64,000 nucleotides of DNA from Artocarpus heterophyllus (taxonomy: Eukaryota; Streptophyta; Magnoliopsida; Rosales; Moraceae), in contig CM046327.1 in the NCBI GenBank assembly GCA_025403435.1, positions 15,306,218-15,370,217 on the forward strand, given 5' to 3'. Shown here piece after piece: positions 1 to 10,716 of this stretch. Made by a program: the position numbers and the translations under genes. The first letter of the stretch is position 1. Every line of letters begins with the position of its first letter. The notes beneath the pieces were generated by a model. That model did no database searches. It had not been told where the DNA came from and saw only the letters and a program-made list of their open reading frames with translations.

Positions 1-342
1 ATATTAGGGAAAATAGCAGACGACCGACGCAACAAATATTCTCTTCTATTCCCATTTCCCCCACTTTCTTTTTCTTTTGCTCTTTTTTCTTTTCCCCCCG
101 TTTTTTGTTATTTTCTTTTTGCCATCTTTTGTTTTCAATTTTTTTTTTCCTTTCGTTGAATATTTTTTAAAGCAATCAAGGGGAAAAAATGTATCTCAAG
201 ATTTTAATTGTGATAAATTACTCTGTCGACAAAATATTTTAAAAAATATTAATTAGATTAAAATTGTCAAAATATGAAAGGAAACATCCATTTGTTATTT
301 AAATTCCAGTTTCTTATTGAGCAAAATATATAAAGAAACTAC
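1..342. other. AT/pyrimidine-rich intergenic, nothing recognised
   Basis: The first part is strongly C/T-rich on the plus strand (about 40-170) and then becomes AT-rich. I see no coding frame, RNA gene or repeat boundary here. Confidence 0.5.
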
Positions 343-496
343 AAGGGTGTTTGGCATAAGTAGTTTAGACCACTTTCTCAGTTATAAATAATGTAAAACT
401 CTCACATACTATAATAACAATTAAAAAAAATCGCTACAGTGTAAAACTCTCGCATACTATAGTAAAAATAGTCTAACCACTATGTCAAACACCCTT
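343..496. mobile_element. MITE-like element, short inverted repeat family M1
   Basis: The ends form a 16-bp terminal inverted repeat with one mismatch (AAGGGTGTTTGGCATA at the left, its near-complement at the right). The interior contains the block 'gtaaaactctc(a/g)catactata', which recurs in inverted form. The same arrangement is seen at least ten more times in the window, always about 140-175 bp long and non-coding. This is the best-preserved copy. A clean target duplication is not obvious, so the superfamily is undetermined. Confidence 0.7.
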
Positions 497-2608
497 ATAC
501 CCCTTTGACTTCTTTCTCTCCCTTTGAGAACACAAAATAGATTTTGAAGGTGAAGTACCAGTTGGAGCTTCGACGCCGTTTTGAGTGCGTCGTCGGACTC
601 TTGGCCTTGAAACTTATTTCTTGGTATTGTCTTGTCGTGGACTTTCTCATGGTGGTGGTTGTGCGTGGACTAGCACCTTTGTTGGGGCTTATCTTGTTTG
701 CTATGGAGGTGGGTCGCCATTGGGTTTTGGAGCATTTTTCTACATGTCTATCGACTGATGGCGACTATGCTTCCTTGCGTGGCGACAAACTTCTTGTGGC
801 AACAGAGTTCTTGATTTTAGGCAGCAACTATGGTCCATGGTGATCATATATTACGGTTTGACGTCATTTTCTGGACCTCTTTGTGTACCTCTCTGGCTTC
901 CTTAAAGGTTATTTCACTAGCTGGCTCCTCATCAAAGGCATTTAATAGTGGTATTAGTCTCTTTTTTAGGTTTATGTGTATTTTTATTATAATAACGGTA
1001 GTTTTTATCCTGTTTTGTGGGTTTCTTTGTTTGTCATTTAGTCTTTGGTTGTCCATTAGGCTTGTGTCTTAGTGGTATTAAGTGTGGCCTTTGTGCTACA
1101 GGTTTCTTGATTTTGAGCGATCAGACTTTTACATCGATTATAGAGAATTTGTCTATGAGCCACGTGTGTGCTTGATTATTGGTCTATCTTTTTTAATTTC
1201 AAAACCTAGTACACGTTATTCACTTTGAGTATTTCATTCGAATTTACTAGTAGAATTAGTTATTTATCAAGATGGAAATTTTCTTATAGAGTTTGGTTAT
1301 ATAAGTCAAAATTGGTGTCTGTGCTTCTTTGATTTGGAATATATTACATTTTTTTCAAATATATATATATATATATATTATTATCTTTAAAGCTTGAGAG
1401 CCCATTTGAAAATGGCTTGTTTTAAGCTGCTTATGGCTTATTATATTCAAGAGTTGCTTGTGAGCCTGTTTGAATGACCTATGAAAAAATGTTTATGGTT
1501 TTTTTAAGCATTTATTGGAGAAGCCAAGCTAAGGATGCTCATAGAAAAAAGCACATATGAAAAGCTTTTTTATTTGCATTTTTGACCTTATATTTAAGAA
1601 TAACAAATTAAAAATTCTATCCATATCCTTGAATTCATTACTTTTTATATCATTATGGGCTTTTGATTTTTTTAACCAAACAGGTTCAAATGCTATTCTG
1701 AAATCAAAAAGCACTTTTATGCACTACCTGAACGCCAATTAAAAAGCTCAGGCTTATAATTCTCTTTTTTTATTGCTTAAAAATAAAAACATGAGGGGAA
1801 TTTTCATAAATGTAATCTTTTAAGATTTATTTTTTATAAATGCTACACATGTTCATTTGTGGTATAACTTAACATGTAATATGAATGATAGTTGGCATAA
1901 ACTTTTCTAAGTACAGCATAAATACACACAACTTTAAAAATGTGGCATAGTATGTAATTTTCTCAAAGTGCAAGCTATCCCAAACGGGCCTGAATTTGTG
2001 ACTTAATATATTAAGTGTCCCTTTAGGGGCATGGTTCGAATAAAAAATTTTTGGTTCTATCAATTTTGTTACAATGTTTTCTCTCCAAAATTTAAATTGT
2101 TACACATTGTTATAGGCTTAAAATCATTGGTTCAAATTGGCTTTCATTTGGAATTCTAGTTTAAACAAAAAGTTTGAATCAAAGGTTGGTTTGAAATTTA
2201 AATTTTGTGAGAGAAAACCTTGTAATAACGTTGGTTTAAATCATAATTTTATAATTTAAAATGTGTATCTAAACTATAAAACAACATAAACACCCACTAA
2301 ACACCAATTCAACTAGCCTTAATTTGTTAAAATAATTTAACATGTTTTTTTTAAACAACCTGACGTAACATATACCAAAATATCTATATACAAATTTTAA
2401 TTGCCATTATTAATTTGGGATGATTATATTTTGTTAAATTCAAAAGCAATTCCCAAAATTAAAAATTTTAAAGGGTATTTATCACTTTTCAACCAAAAAA
2501 AAAACAGGTGGCCAAAAGAGCAATTTTTTGTAATTGTCTCTTACCAAATATTCTGCTCCCATTTTAGTGTGTTGTTATCGTGATACCAAATGTAGATCAG
2601 ACTCTCCA

Positions 2609-2647
<39 letters not shown>

Positions 2648-2999
2648 GACCAGGCATATGCCATTTCAGAGCGATATCAAATCGCAAGATTATTCATTCA
2701 TAAAAGAGCAATTCAGTGTTTTAATTTTTTTTTAAACTTCAGATAAAAGGTGCAATTGAAATTCGACTATTATTCTAATCATTTTTTTTTTCCTTCAAAA
2801 GTGCAATATTCTTTCCTTCAAGCATCATAATCGAATAAAAGGTTGCTCTCTCATCCAGCAGTTATGGTGAATAATTCCTCGAAAGCATTTTGGCCATCGC
2901 TCCAACGCTGCCTTTTGACATCTCACCAGGCTTTCAGCCTTAAATTTTTGTCTACAAGCTTGTAGCAATAAGACCAAGATAGTAGTAGGGTTTTGATGC
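497..2999. other. Intergenic, no supported gene
   Basis: Several short open frames occur here (for example 544-843, which opens at a GTG), but none has recognisable family similarity, splice context or conserved motifs. About 1390-1995 begins 'gagcccatttgaaaa' and ends near 'cccaaacgggcc', which suggests a degraded inverted-repeat element. There is a TA microsatellite near 1355-1378. I see nothing else. Confidence 0.45.
2610..2645 (+). repeat. Poly(A) tract of about 36 bases
   Basis: An uninterrupted A run follows 'gatcagactctccac'. It could be the 3' tail of a SINE or retroposed transcript, but no conserved body could be recognised upstream. It may also be a simple homopolymer. Confidence 0.8.
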
Positions 3000-3014
3000 T
3001 AGGAGGCATAAGAG

Positions 3015-3572
3015 TTAGGGCATGCAATTTAAGACACAGCACGATAACACGATACGAGAACGACACGAGATAAACGAGTTTGGACCGCACGTTTATTAAT
3101 TGGGCCATAAATGGGTTGGCATGAATAACACGAAAATAAATGGGCTAGATTCGTGCTAACACGCCTTAACACGTCTAATTAGACGGGTTGTAAACGCGTT
3201 GACACGACACGACACGACATGACTCGTCCGTTTATAACATATTTAAACTTAAAAATAAAAATATTTGAAATATTTGCAGTAGGTTAGTATTAATTAGATA
3301 TTGTGTTTTTGTTAAATTTTTTATTAGCTTTTTTTTTTAATTTTTTAATTTTTAGTTAATTAGGTCATAAACGTGCTATATACGTGTTGTTATCGTGTCA
3401 ACCCATCACGTCCTGTTTAGTAATCATGTCGTGCCGTGTTACGTGTTATAGGCGGGTCGTGTTCGTGTTTGTATTTCTGGCACGTTTATTAATCGTGTTG
3501 TGTTCGTGTTCGGTCTAAACATGTCATGCTGTAAACGTGTCGACACGAACAAAAATTTTGCCACCCCTACTA
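3015..3572. repeat. Degenerate ACACGA/TCGTGT-rich inverted repeat region
   Basis: The left half is dense in 'acacga' units (about 3030-3215) and the right half in the complementary 'tcgtgt' units (about 3385-3550). The right edge ends 'ttttgccacccctac'. The two halves therefore pair imperfectly across an AT-rich centre. This matches a non-autonomous DNA transposon with long subterminal motif arrays, probably hAT-like, but no transposase remains and the left edge is uncertain. Confidence 0.5.
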
Positions 3573-3654
3573 TTAAAAGCTAAATTGGAGATAACATGGG
3601 ATGAGAGTGCCAGTCATTTATGGGAGGCTTTTCTCGACCATGTTGCTTTTATTG

Positions 3655-4003
3655 GGCTTGTTTGGGAAGACTTTCAAAAGTTTTTTTAGCTTTTTGAGTT
3701 CAAAAGCTACTTTTGAAAGTATTTGGATAAATTGTAATAAGAACTTTTACTTTTCAAAAGTACTTCTTGTCAAAGCCACAAAATATAACTTATCAAAAAA
3801 GCGCTTTTGAACTTGAAACTTAATATATTATAAGCTTAAATATAACATTTTTGTAACTTTTACAAATAATTGAAACCATTTTAACTTATTAAAACTCTTT
3901 TAAAATATAGTTCTAAATACTTACTGAAAAGTTATAGCTTTTATTTCTCTTTATTTACTGACTAAACTAACTAAAAGCACGACCAAAAGCTATGCCAAAT
4001 GGG
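3655..4003. mobile_element. MITE-like inverted-repeat element, second family
   Basis: Starts 'gggcttgtttggga' and ends 'tgccaaatgggcc', which are imperfect inverse complements. The interior has inverted 'caaaagctacttttgaaag' and 'gaacttttacttttcaaaag' blocks. Non-coding. Confidence 0.45.
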
Positions 4004-4411
4004 CCATTATACACTTATTTTCATGAGGTCTCGGTTAAAACGGTGTAGTGCATCTTCACGTGTTGGAAATATCATGTTGGGCGGTTGTTGGCTGCATGTA
4101 TGGTGTATTTGCAGTGGTTCAATGGTGTGCCAATGGTTCTTCTCCCCTCATTCGGTATCCTACTTTTTTTTTTTTTTTTTTTTTATTTAGTTTCAGACGA
4201 AGATGGTCATCTTTTTTATGAAAACTTTGTCGTTGTTTTTATTTATTTATTTATTTTTATTTTTTTAATGTTTAGTTTATTCTGCCATGTTTGGTTAATA
4301 GTTCTCTATGTTCTGTATTCTCTAGATCCGTTTCTTTACTGTTTTTTAATGGCTTTGGTGCCACGGACTTCTTGACATCCCTTTCTTGACATTATTTAAT
4401 TGGACATTTTT

Positions 4412-4577
4412 AAGGGTATTTGGCAGTTGTAGTTCGGACTACGTTTTCAGTTATAAATAATGTAAAACTATTATATGTGACAGTAATAATAAAAAAAATC
4501 GCTACAGTGTAAACCTCTCATGTGATATAGTAAAAATAGTATTAACTAACAGTTCTAACCATCCTACCAAATACTTT
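4412..4577. mobile_element. MITE-like element, family M1
   Basis: Same order as the copy at 343-496: an 'aagggtatttggcag' left end, the 'ataaataatgtaaaact' block, 'aaaaaaaatcgctacagtgtaaa', and a 'accaaatacttta' right end. Somewhat more diverged. Confidence 0.6.
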
Positions 4578-5698
4578 ATATACCGAATATATCGATAGTA
4601 ATGATGAATTCAAGATATGATCTGGGTGAGGGGCACAAAAAGAATAAAATTTGAAAACCGAAACAATTAGAAAATAAAGAAACCTATTACATCAACAATG
4701 GCTCCTGAGTTTTAGGTCGTATCTGTTTTGTTTTCTTTGTCTGTTTAATGGCGTTCCAGTTGTAAAAAAAATTGAAACTAATACGCAAAAAGGTGACTAT
4801 AAAACGTAATAAAGAGGGAGGGTTCTTTATGCACAAGTAAACTTAAAAAAAAAAAAAAGAAAATAGAAAGTTTAGATTCAAATCGAGTGATCATAAGCTA
4901 TACTTATACTACAAATACAAACGAAAAAGTTGTATAAAAATACAAAAAAAAAAATGGACATTTTACTTCTTAAATAAAAAGAAAATTGATTAGCATATCA
5001 CAACTTTTACATATACACGAATTCATGCCACAATTCATTTGTTGTTAGGATTTAAATTGTGTTATATTCACCTTTAATTGGTTTATTTATGAGGCACATA
5101 TCAGATGATCCAATATTGATGTTACGAAGTTTTTTTTTTTGGTCTTCTTCAAAAGCTTTCAAGAAAAAAAAGAGAGAGAAAGATTCTAATGTTACAGACT
5201 AAAGTATGTAACTAAAAAAGGTACGAGACTTGAGAAGAAGAAAAAAGAATAAAGAAGATTGAAGATCAAGTTTCGAAGCCCCCCCAAAAAGAAGGGTATT
5301 AGACGGATTAAAGCCCAAACAAAAAAGCCCAAGACTAATGTACTGCAGGCACTAGCGTGCATATGGATTCTAACCAATTTTTTAATTAATAATAATGTAA
5401 AACCCTTGTATACTATAACAAAAATAAAAAATTATTATAATATAAAGCATTTATATGTATAATATTTACAGTACTAACCAATATTTTTAACTACAATACC
5501 AAATACTATGATGTTTCACAACTATGGTTAGAACTATAGTTGTGGTTACCAAATATTACAAAGCTTTCATATGTTATGGTAAAAATAAAAAAATTGTTAC
5601 AATGTAAAGTTATTACATGCTACAATATTTTTAACATCTAATTTTATTTTGGGAGAAGGAGCGAATTAGAAAATAAATAGTCCAAAATATAACAATAT
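4578..5698. other. AT-rich intergenic with decayed M1 fragments
   Basis: No gene. Blocks at about 5385-5505 and 5525-5640 repeat the family M1 signatures ('gtaaaacccttgtatactata', 'caaagctttcatatgttatgg'). The last five bases, AATAT, form the left target-site duplication of the following LTR retrotransposon. Confidence 0.5.
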
Positions 5699-8063
5699 TG
5701 TGACACCCGTTATTCTCTTAACGGGTATTGAGGTAATTAAATTAATTTTTAATGTATAAAAAAAAATTGCTTCATTTAAATTTATTTTATAATATTTATT
5801 TTTATCTATTTTTAAGTTTTCTAAAATTCTCCTATATTTATTTAGTATGATTACTAAAAAGCCTTAGAACTTCTAATAAATCTAAAAAATGTCATATTGG
5901 CATTATGTGTGTTAAAGTCTTTAGATGAGACATAAGGATATCTTTTCCAACTACTCTTGACCCTCATTTTCTTTATTTCCTCCGTGACATGCTTCAACAT
6001 GTCTCCTCTATAATTGTTTCTATCACTTCTCTTCAAAGACTTCATCTTTTCTTCCTTTCTCTTCCACGGTTCCCACACTCTTCTTCTCATTTCTTTGCTG
6101 AAGCAAAATACTTAGAGAACTTCTTCAAGGCAGCCATAAAAATCAGCCACCATCACCTCCATTTGAGCAAGAATTTCAGTCATACCGAAGTAAAGGAACC
6201 TGTTTTGAAGCCATTTCAAGCTTCCAACTAACCATAATCCGAGGTTAGAATCTTATGAACAAATTTAGTCTTTCATTTATAAATTTTCTTTTATACTAAA
6301 GGATTATTCAAATTTGCGTTCTTAAACCTAAGTATATGTTTGTTGCTATTTTGGAGCATATGTATGAAGTCTAAGTGTATATGCCCTAGACAAAAAAATT
6401 TATATTGTTAAACTTTGTAATACCCCTATGGGCAGTGGTTATTTCTTGAAATTCTAAGATTAAATTAAAATGAATTTTATGAATTGGTTTGCATATTTGA
6501 AAAGTAGCATCCTAGGCTTTCTAACGAGCTATCATAAACCTAAATCGGAGTTGTATTTTATTTTCTAAGAATTATTCAATTTTTGTATTGGAAACTAGTA
6601 AATCTGCCAGTTTGTTATGGTATACCAGCTGCTAACCTGAACCAAGAACCCATCTTTGCTCACCACCTAATTCTTTAATGTCTTGCAACCTTTCCAATAT
6701 TATCCTAAGTGATTGATGAATCTTATTAGGGACTAAAACATATAGATTACTTGTTCACATTTTATATTGTGTTAAGACAAAAATTGTTTACTGTGGTATT
6801 CAAAAGAGATTTATATAAAAGCTTTAATGGCATACTAGTAAGATAGGTTTACACATGATTTATTTATGAATGTAGTTGTATGTTGTGCTTTAGTTTTAAT
6901 TGTCCTTATGCACGCCTTAGGATCAAGGGAGTATGGAGCTAACGTTAACTGATTCCAGGATTAAAAGATTGTTGATAAGCTTGAAAGGTAGGGATTCTAT
7001 TACTCATCTTTTGTGAGGTTTTTATAGAATTAAAATTGATTGTTTTGCCGCAATATATATATATATCTATGTTGAACTGATATTATATGTGTATCACATA
7101 TGAAACTGTGACATGGACTCGTCTTGTATTGTACGGCGAGGAACATAATGAATTGACACATGTTATAAATTGAGAAGCATGGTTAGGAAAATTAACTCTA
7201 TTAATAATGATTTAATATAGAGAAATTGTGAGACATGAAAAGGGCGACGGTTACGTCCTTGGGCATGAATACCCTAAAAGGTAAAATAGGGGGAAGGTGA
7301 TGACGCTTCCTTGGGTTGAAAGTCCCAGAACACACTGTACAGGAATTGATTTGGTGAGGACTCGGGGCTTGATGTCCCCTCACCGGAACACCCTTGGAAT
7401 GTTTATAGGGTGATCAAGTGCGCCCATTTGGGTTTCGATGAGTTGAGTGATACTCAATTTAACATGGATACCTAGGAACAATGATGATTGGTAATATTTG
7501 TATAAATGTGTAATTATGACACTTGGTAATGATTAACTACGGTATCCATAAGATGTGATCATAATAAACCTCATAATCTGGAATATGATGTGACTTACTA
7601 ACCATGCAGATTTTAATGTGGTAATGATAAAAACCTAAAGGTGAGTAATGGCTTTCTCTATTGAGCATAGTGTTGCTCATACCCTTATGTTTATATCTTT
7701 TCAGGACTCACTAAATGTGAGGTGGCTACGAGAAATATAGTTGAGGAAGTGATGTAACTATATTACATTGGGACTGCTTCAATCGTTGAGAATGTTCTTC
7801 ATGATAATGTAAGCATCAATTGTTACTTTCTGTGACTGTATTACAATGTGTTGAGGGTTAAAATGATGATGACAACAGTTTATATTATTAAATTTAAGGT
7901 GCTACATTAAAACTGTGGTTTATTTGTCGTTTATATTTTTATTTTTGAGTTGAGAGTTTTCATTTAAGTCCCGGGCAAATTTTAATCTTTAAGGTTTTAC
8001 TTTTATTATTTATTTTTATTTTATCTCATTAAAAACTGTTAACCCCCACATAGGGGCGTTACA
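5699..8063 (+). repeat. 5' LTR of copy 1 (long form)
   Basis: 2,365 bp, TG...CA ends. The first 25 bases can fold (ACCCGTT...AACGGGT) and the last 25 contain a CCCC-acata-GGGG hairpin. This long form contains about 390 bp (roughly 6487-6872) missing from the LTRs of copies 2 and 3. The small open frames inside it recur in every LTR and show no protein-like constraint that I can identify. Confidence 0.95.
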
Positions 8064-8070
8064 GAATTTT

Positions 8071-8082
8071 TGGTATCAGAGC
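8071..8082 (+). other. Primer binding site, copy 1
   Basis: TGGTATCAGAGC, complementary to the 3' end of plant initiator tRNA-Met, lies 7 bp inside the end of the left LTR. This is the usual minus-strand priming site of plant Gypsy and Copia elements. Confidence 0.93.
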
Positions 8083-9552
8083 CTAGGTTCGGTTAACCTA
8101 GGGAGTGTAGCACCACTTTAAAAAAATATATTTTTGAGATGGTTTTGAAGCTGAATTTTCATTGTCATCATCAAAATGAACCTTCACATTGATTTATACA
8201 GTCTAGAAGGATGTAACATGGAAAGGCCATAGAATGAAAATATCAATAGTTATATGAGTACAATAATTTTATAGAAGGAAAGTATTAATAGTTATAAGGG
8301 AATGATAATTATATGAAATGAGTTTATAAGTAGAATGCTTATGAGAGATTCGTATAATATTTGGATCTCTAAGCATATTTAATTCGTATAAACGATGAGA
8401 AATTCGTGTAGATAAGAGGATTTAAAAGCCTTTTGTCTCGTGAAAAACAATAAGAAATATAAGGCTTGATTTATTGATTTTAAAGTTTGACATAGATATG
8501 CCAAATTTCTCGTAATTGATTCAAACCTAAGTAATGATTATGTGTGGATTCGATGGAGCACATAAGTGTCAATATCTTTTCTTAAAAGCTCTATTTATTT
8601 GAGGAATATGATATAAGTTGGGAATCATGGTATTGAATCTTGAGAGAGATAAATGTTAGACTTTTGGTCTGTTGAGACTGTGTAAAGTCTAGAATGCATC
8701 AATCTCAAAATTGGAATATTTCGTTACGTACATTGTATTTAAGTGTATCAGTGAATCTTTTGGTTACCTAAGGTTTTGTTATATGAGGAAATTATATATT
8801 GTATGAGTAGAATTATGGGGATTGTAGATGTTCTTAAGTAGTAACATCTAGTGTCTTTGTTCATTGATATGGTCTATGTTGAAAGACGTAAATCGTATTG
8901 ATTTCAAGGTTAGTCGCATTCTAAACCTTTGGTAGTAATAATGATGAATCCATTGATAAATGTTAAGTATTAGGAATAACATATGGGTGTATGTATTGTT
9001 CAATAAGGTTTTGATTAAAACAAAATTATTTGAGTTGCTGGAGGATTATGTTGTTATGAAATGATTTTAAATATCATTCAGGAAGATCCTTGTTGTCGTT
9101 AAATTAGATTTGTTGTTTATAGTTAACTTTATCTATAGTGGACTTTGAATTGGGTTTAAGATTTATACAAATTGGTTTTTAATTTTATGTTTGTTATTTA
9201 ACTCGTTCTAAATGCGTTAAGGCCCGAAACAACCTGACCATTTTCAACTGAGAACATTTGGGCCTAGTTCAAATCTTAAATCAGTTTGATTCACACTGTC
9301 TCTCCCACGTGGTCTCTATACGTGTCATATACAGTGGTTTAATCATTGTTTACATATACGTTTACTGTGCATAAGAGCTTATTTCTCCGAGTTCACTTTT
9401 TCTCTCTTAATTTGTTATTTTCTCTCTAAATCGCAAATCCTCTTCTTTTTCATTAAAAATTCTTCTTTTCCTCTAAAAGAAGAAGGAATTCTAGGATTCT
9501 GCAATTTACTATCTTAATTTTTCCTTTCTATTTACTCTTCTTTCATCTCATC
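8083..9552 (+). other. Long untranslated leader of copy 1
   Basis: About 1.47 kb between primer site and ORF1 with no coding frame. It is well conserved in copies 2 (27641-29111) and 3 (56919-58391). The last 150 bases before ORF1 are pyrimidine-rich ('cttcttttcctct...'), resembling a plant 5' UTR. The region may hold the packaging signal needed by a non-autonomous element (inference). Confidence 0.6.
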
Positions 9553-10074
9553 ATGGACCCAAAGTACCAACATCTGAGAAAGTATTTCCCATCACTCTCC
9601 CAAAAGATTCTCAGAAAGAAATACAAGGCTAGAATTACTCGGTTGTGGATTCTTATGCGTTTTGGTATCCCTTGTGATGTGAGAATGTTGATAGAGGGGA
9701 AAATCCGTCCGAGTGACTTTAGTCAAGATGTCGGTTTACCAGGAACAGGTACCAGTCGTAGTGCAATGAAAAGAAGAGCTCGTGCCATCGTGGTCACTTG
9801 TAACAAATGTGGAAGACAAAATTGTAACGGTAAATGTACTTCACCTGGTTATATGTCTACGAATAGAGAGGATAAAATAAGGTTTTGTAGGAATGGACTT
9901 TCAAAGGAGAACTTGGATAGCATCCATCCTCCTCTCCACGGTCACCCTAGTGGATATGTTCAAGGAGCTATTTTTAAACTCTAGCCTAAATTTTATACAG
10001 AAAGACAACGCCTCAGGAATATGGTATTTCTAGATCCTGTTTGCCAAGCCATAAGAAAACTGGATGGGGAATAA
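9553..10074 (+). pseudogene. Element ORF1, carlavirus NABP-like basic Cys-cluster protein, truncated by a stop (copy 1)
   Basis: Reads as 143 residues to a TAG at 9982-9984. The frame continues to the usual TAA at 10072-10074, and in copies 2 and 3 this codon is TGG (Trp144), so copy 1 has a single nonsense change. The protein has a Lys/Arg-rich N-terminus, a hydrophobic Leu/Ile segment (about residues 28-50), a KRRARA run (73-78) and a C83-x2-C86-x4-C91-x3-C95 cluster. This order and spacing resemble the small nucleic-acid-binding proteins at the 3' end of carlavirus genomes, which have a basic stretch followed by a zinc-finger-like Cys motif. It does not look like a Gag zinc knuckle, which needs CX2CX4HX4C. 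The relationship is inferred from motif layout only. If real, binding of nucleic acid is the expected activity. The truncated form keeps the Cys cluster. Confidence 0.75.
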
Positions 10075-10716
10075 GTCATCGCTCTATAAAGGTTATTTAG
10101 TCTTTACTTATTTGAAGCAGTTTTAGCTGATGTTCAACAGTTTGTGTTTTTCTTTTACTCAGAATATTTGCTTTTGTGTTTGAAATAATTGTGATTATTA
10201 GATTGATACAGTAAGTGTTAATATCTTATTTAATTTATGATTTTCTTAAATATATATATAATAAAATATATTATCTTATCAGACACGTTACATACGGTAC
10301 AGTAATATGTTTGAATTTTGAAAAGCTTATCCAGATATTTCAAGATTGTGTCTCAAATTTCAAAAGTTCTACAGTATTTGTCGTTTATATTAAATTTCTA
10401 GACTTGGTGTATATTTGTCAAAAAGTCTACAGTTGTGTCATGAGGGTCTTCTGTCGAATTGTTCTCAATTGTCAAAAGTTATACAATTAGAGTCTAATCT
10501 TTTTCAAAAAGTGAATCAGATTTTCTGTAAACTATCAATCACCTTATCTTACTTTCTTATCCGCACAAGATTTTGTTTAAATCTTTGGATTACCTTTTCA
10601 TTACCTACTCGTCTATCTCTTTAGCCCTCTTTGTATATTTCTCATCTTTAAAAACTTATGTAGAACCCGAAGTCTAAGTGGAGCAGACATTAAGCAACCA
10701 CTTCTATAAACCAAAT
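10075..10716 (+). other. Spacer between ORF1 and the LOG-like ORF, copy 1
   Basis: About 640 bp, AT-rich, no convincing ORF. A plausible 5' splice site (cagtaagtg, near 10209) and a pyrimidine-rich stretch ending 'ctctttag' (10624) could bound an intron that would bring the LOG-like ATG nearer the 5' end of a mature mRNA, but ORF1 would still lie upstream. How ORF2 is translated is therefore unclear. Confidence 0.4.

Noticed and set aside
544..843. 99-residue hydrophobic frame near the left edge
   Set aside because: Opens at GTG, with no family similarity, no splice context and no conserved motif. The Leu/Val-rich composition follows from T/G-rich DNA.
5989..6231. 80-residue plus-strand and 78-residue minus-strand frames repeated in every LOG-element LTR
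   Set aside because: They recur because the LTRs are near identical. They have no family similarity, overlap each other on opposite strands, and one shifts its start between LTR subtypes.
7201..7383. 60-residue minus-strand frame seen in all LTRs, including the chromovirus LTR
   Set aside because: It is retained because this is the most conserved LTR segment at the DNA level. It is antisense to element transcription and has no recognisable domain.
10415..10624. 69-residue frame between ORF1 and the LOG-like ORF in all three copies
   Set aside because: It sits in an AT-rich spacer where neighbouring positions carry indels between copies and shows no motif. It is most likely chance.
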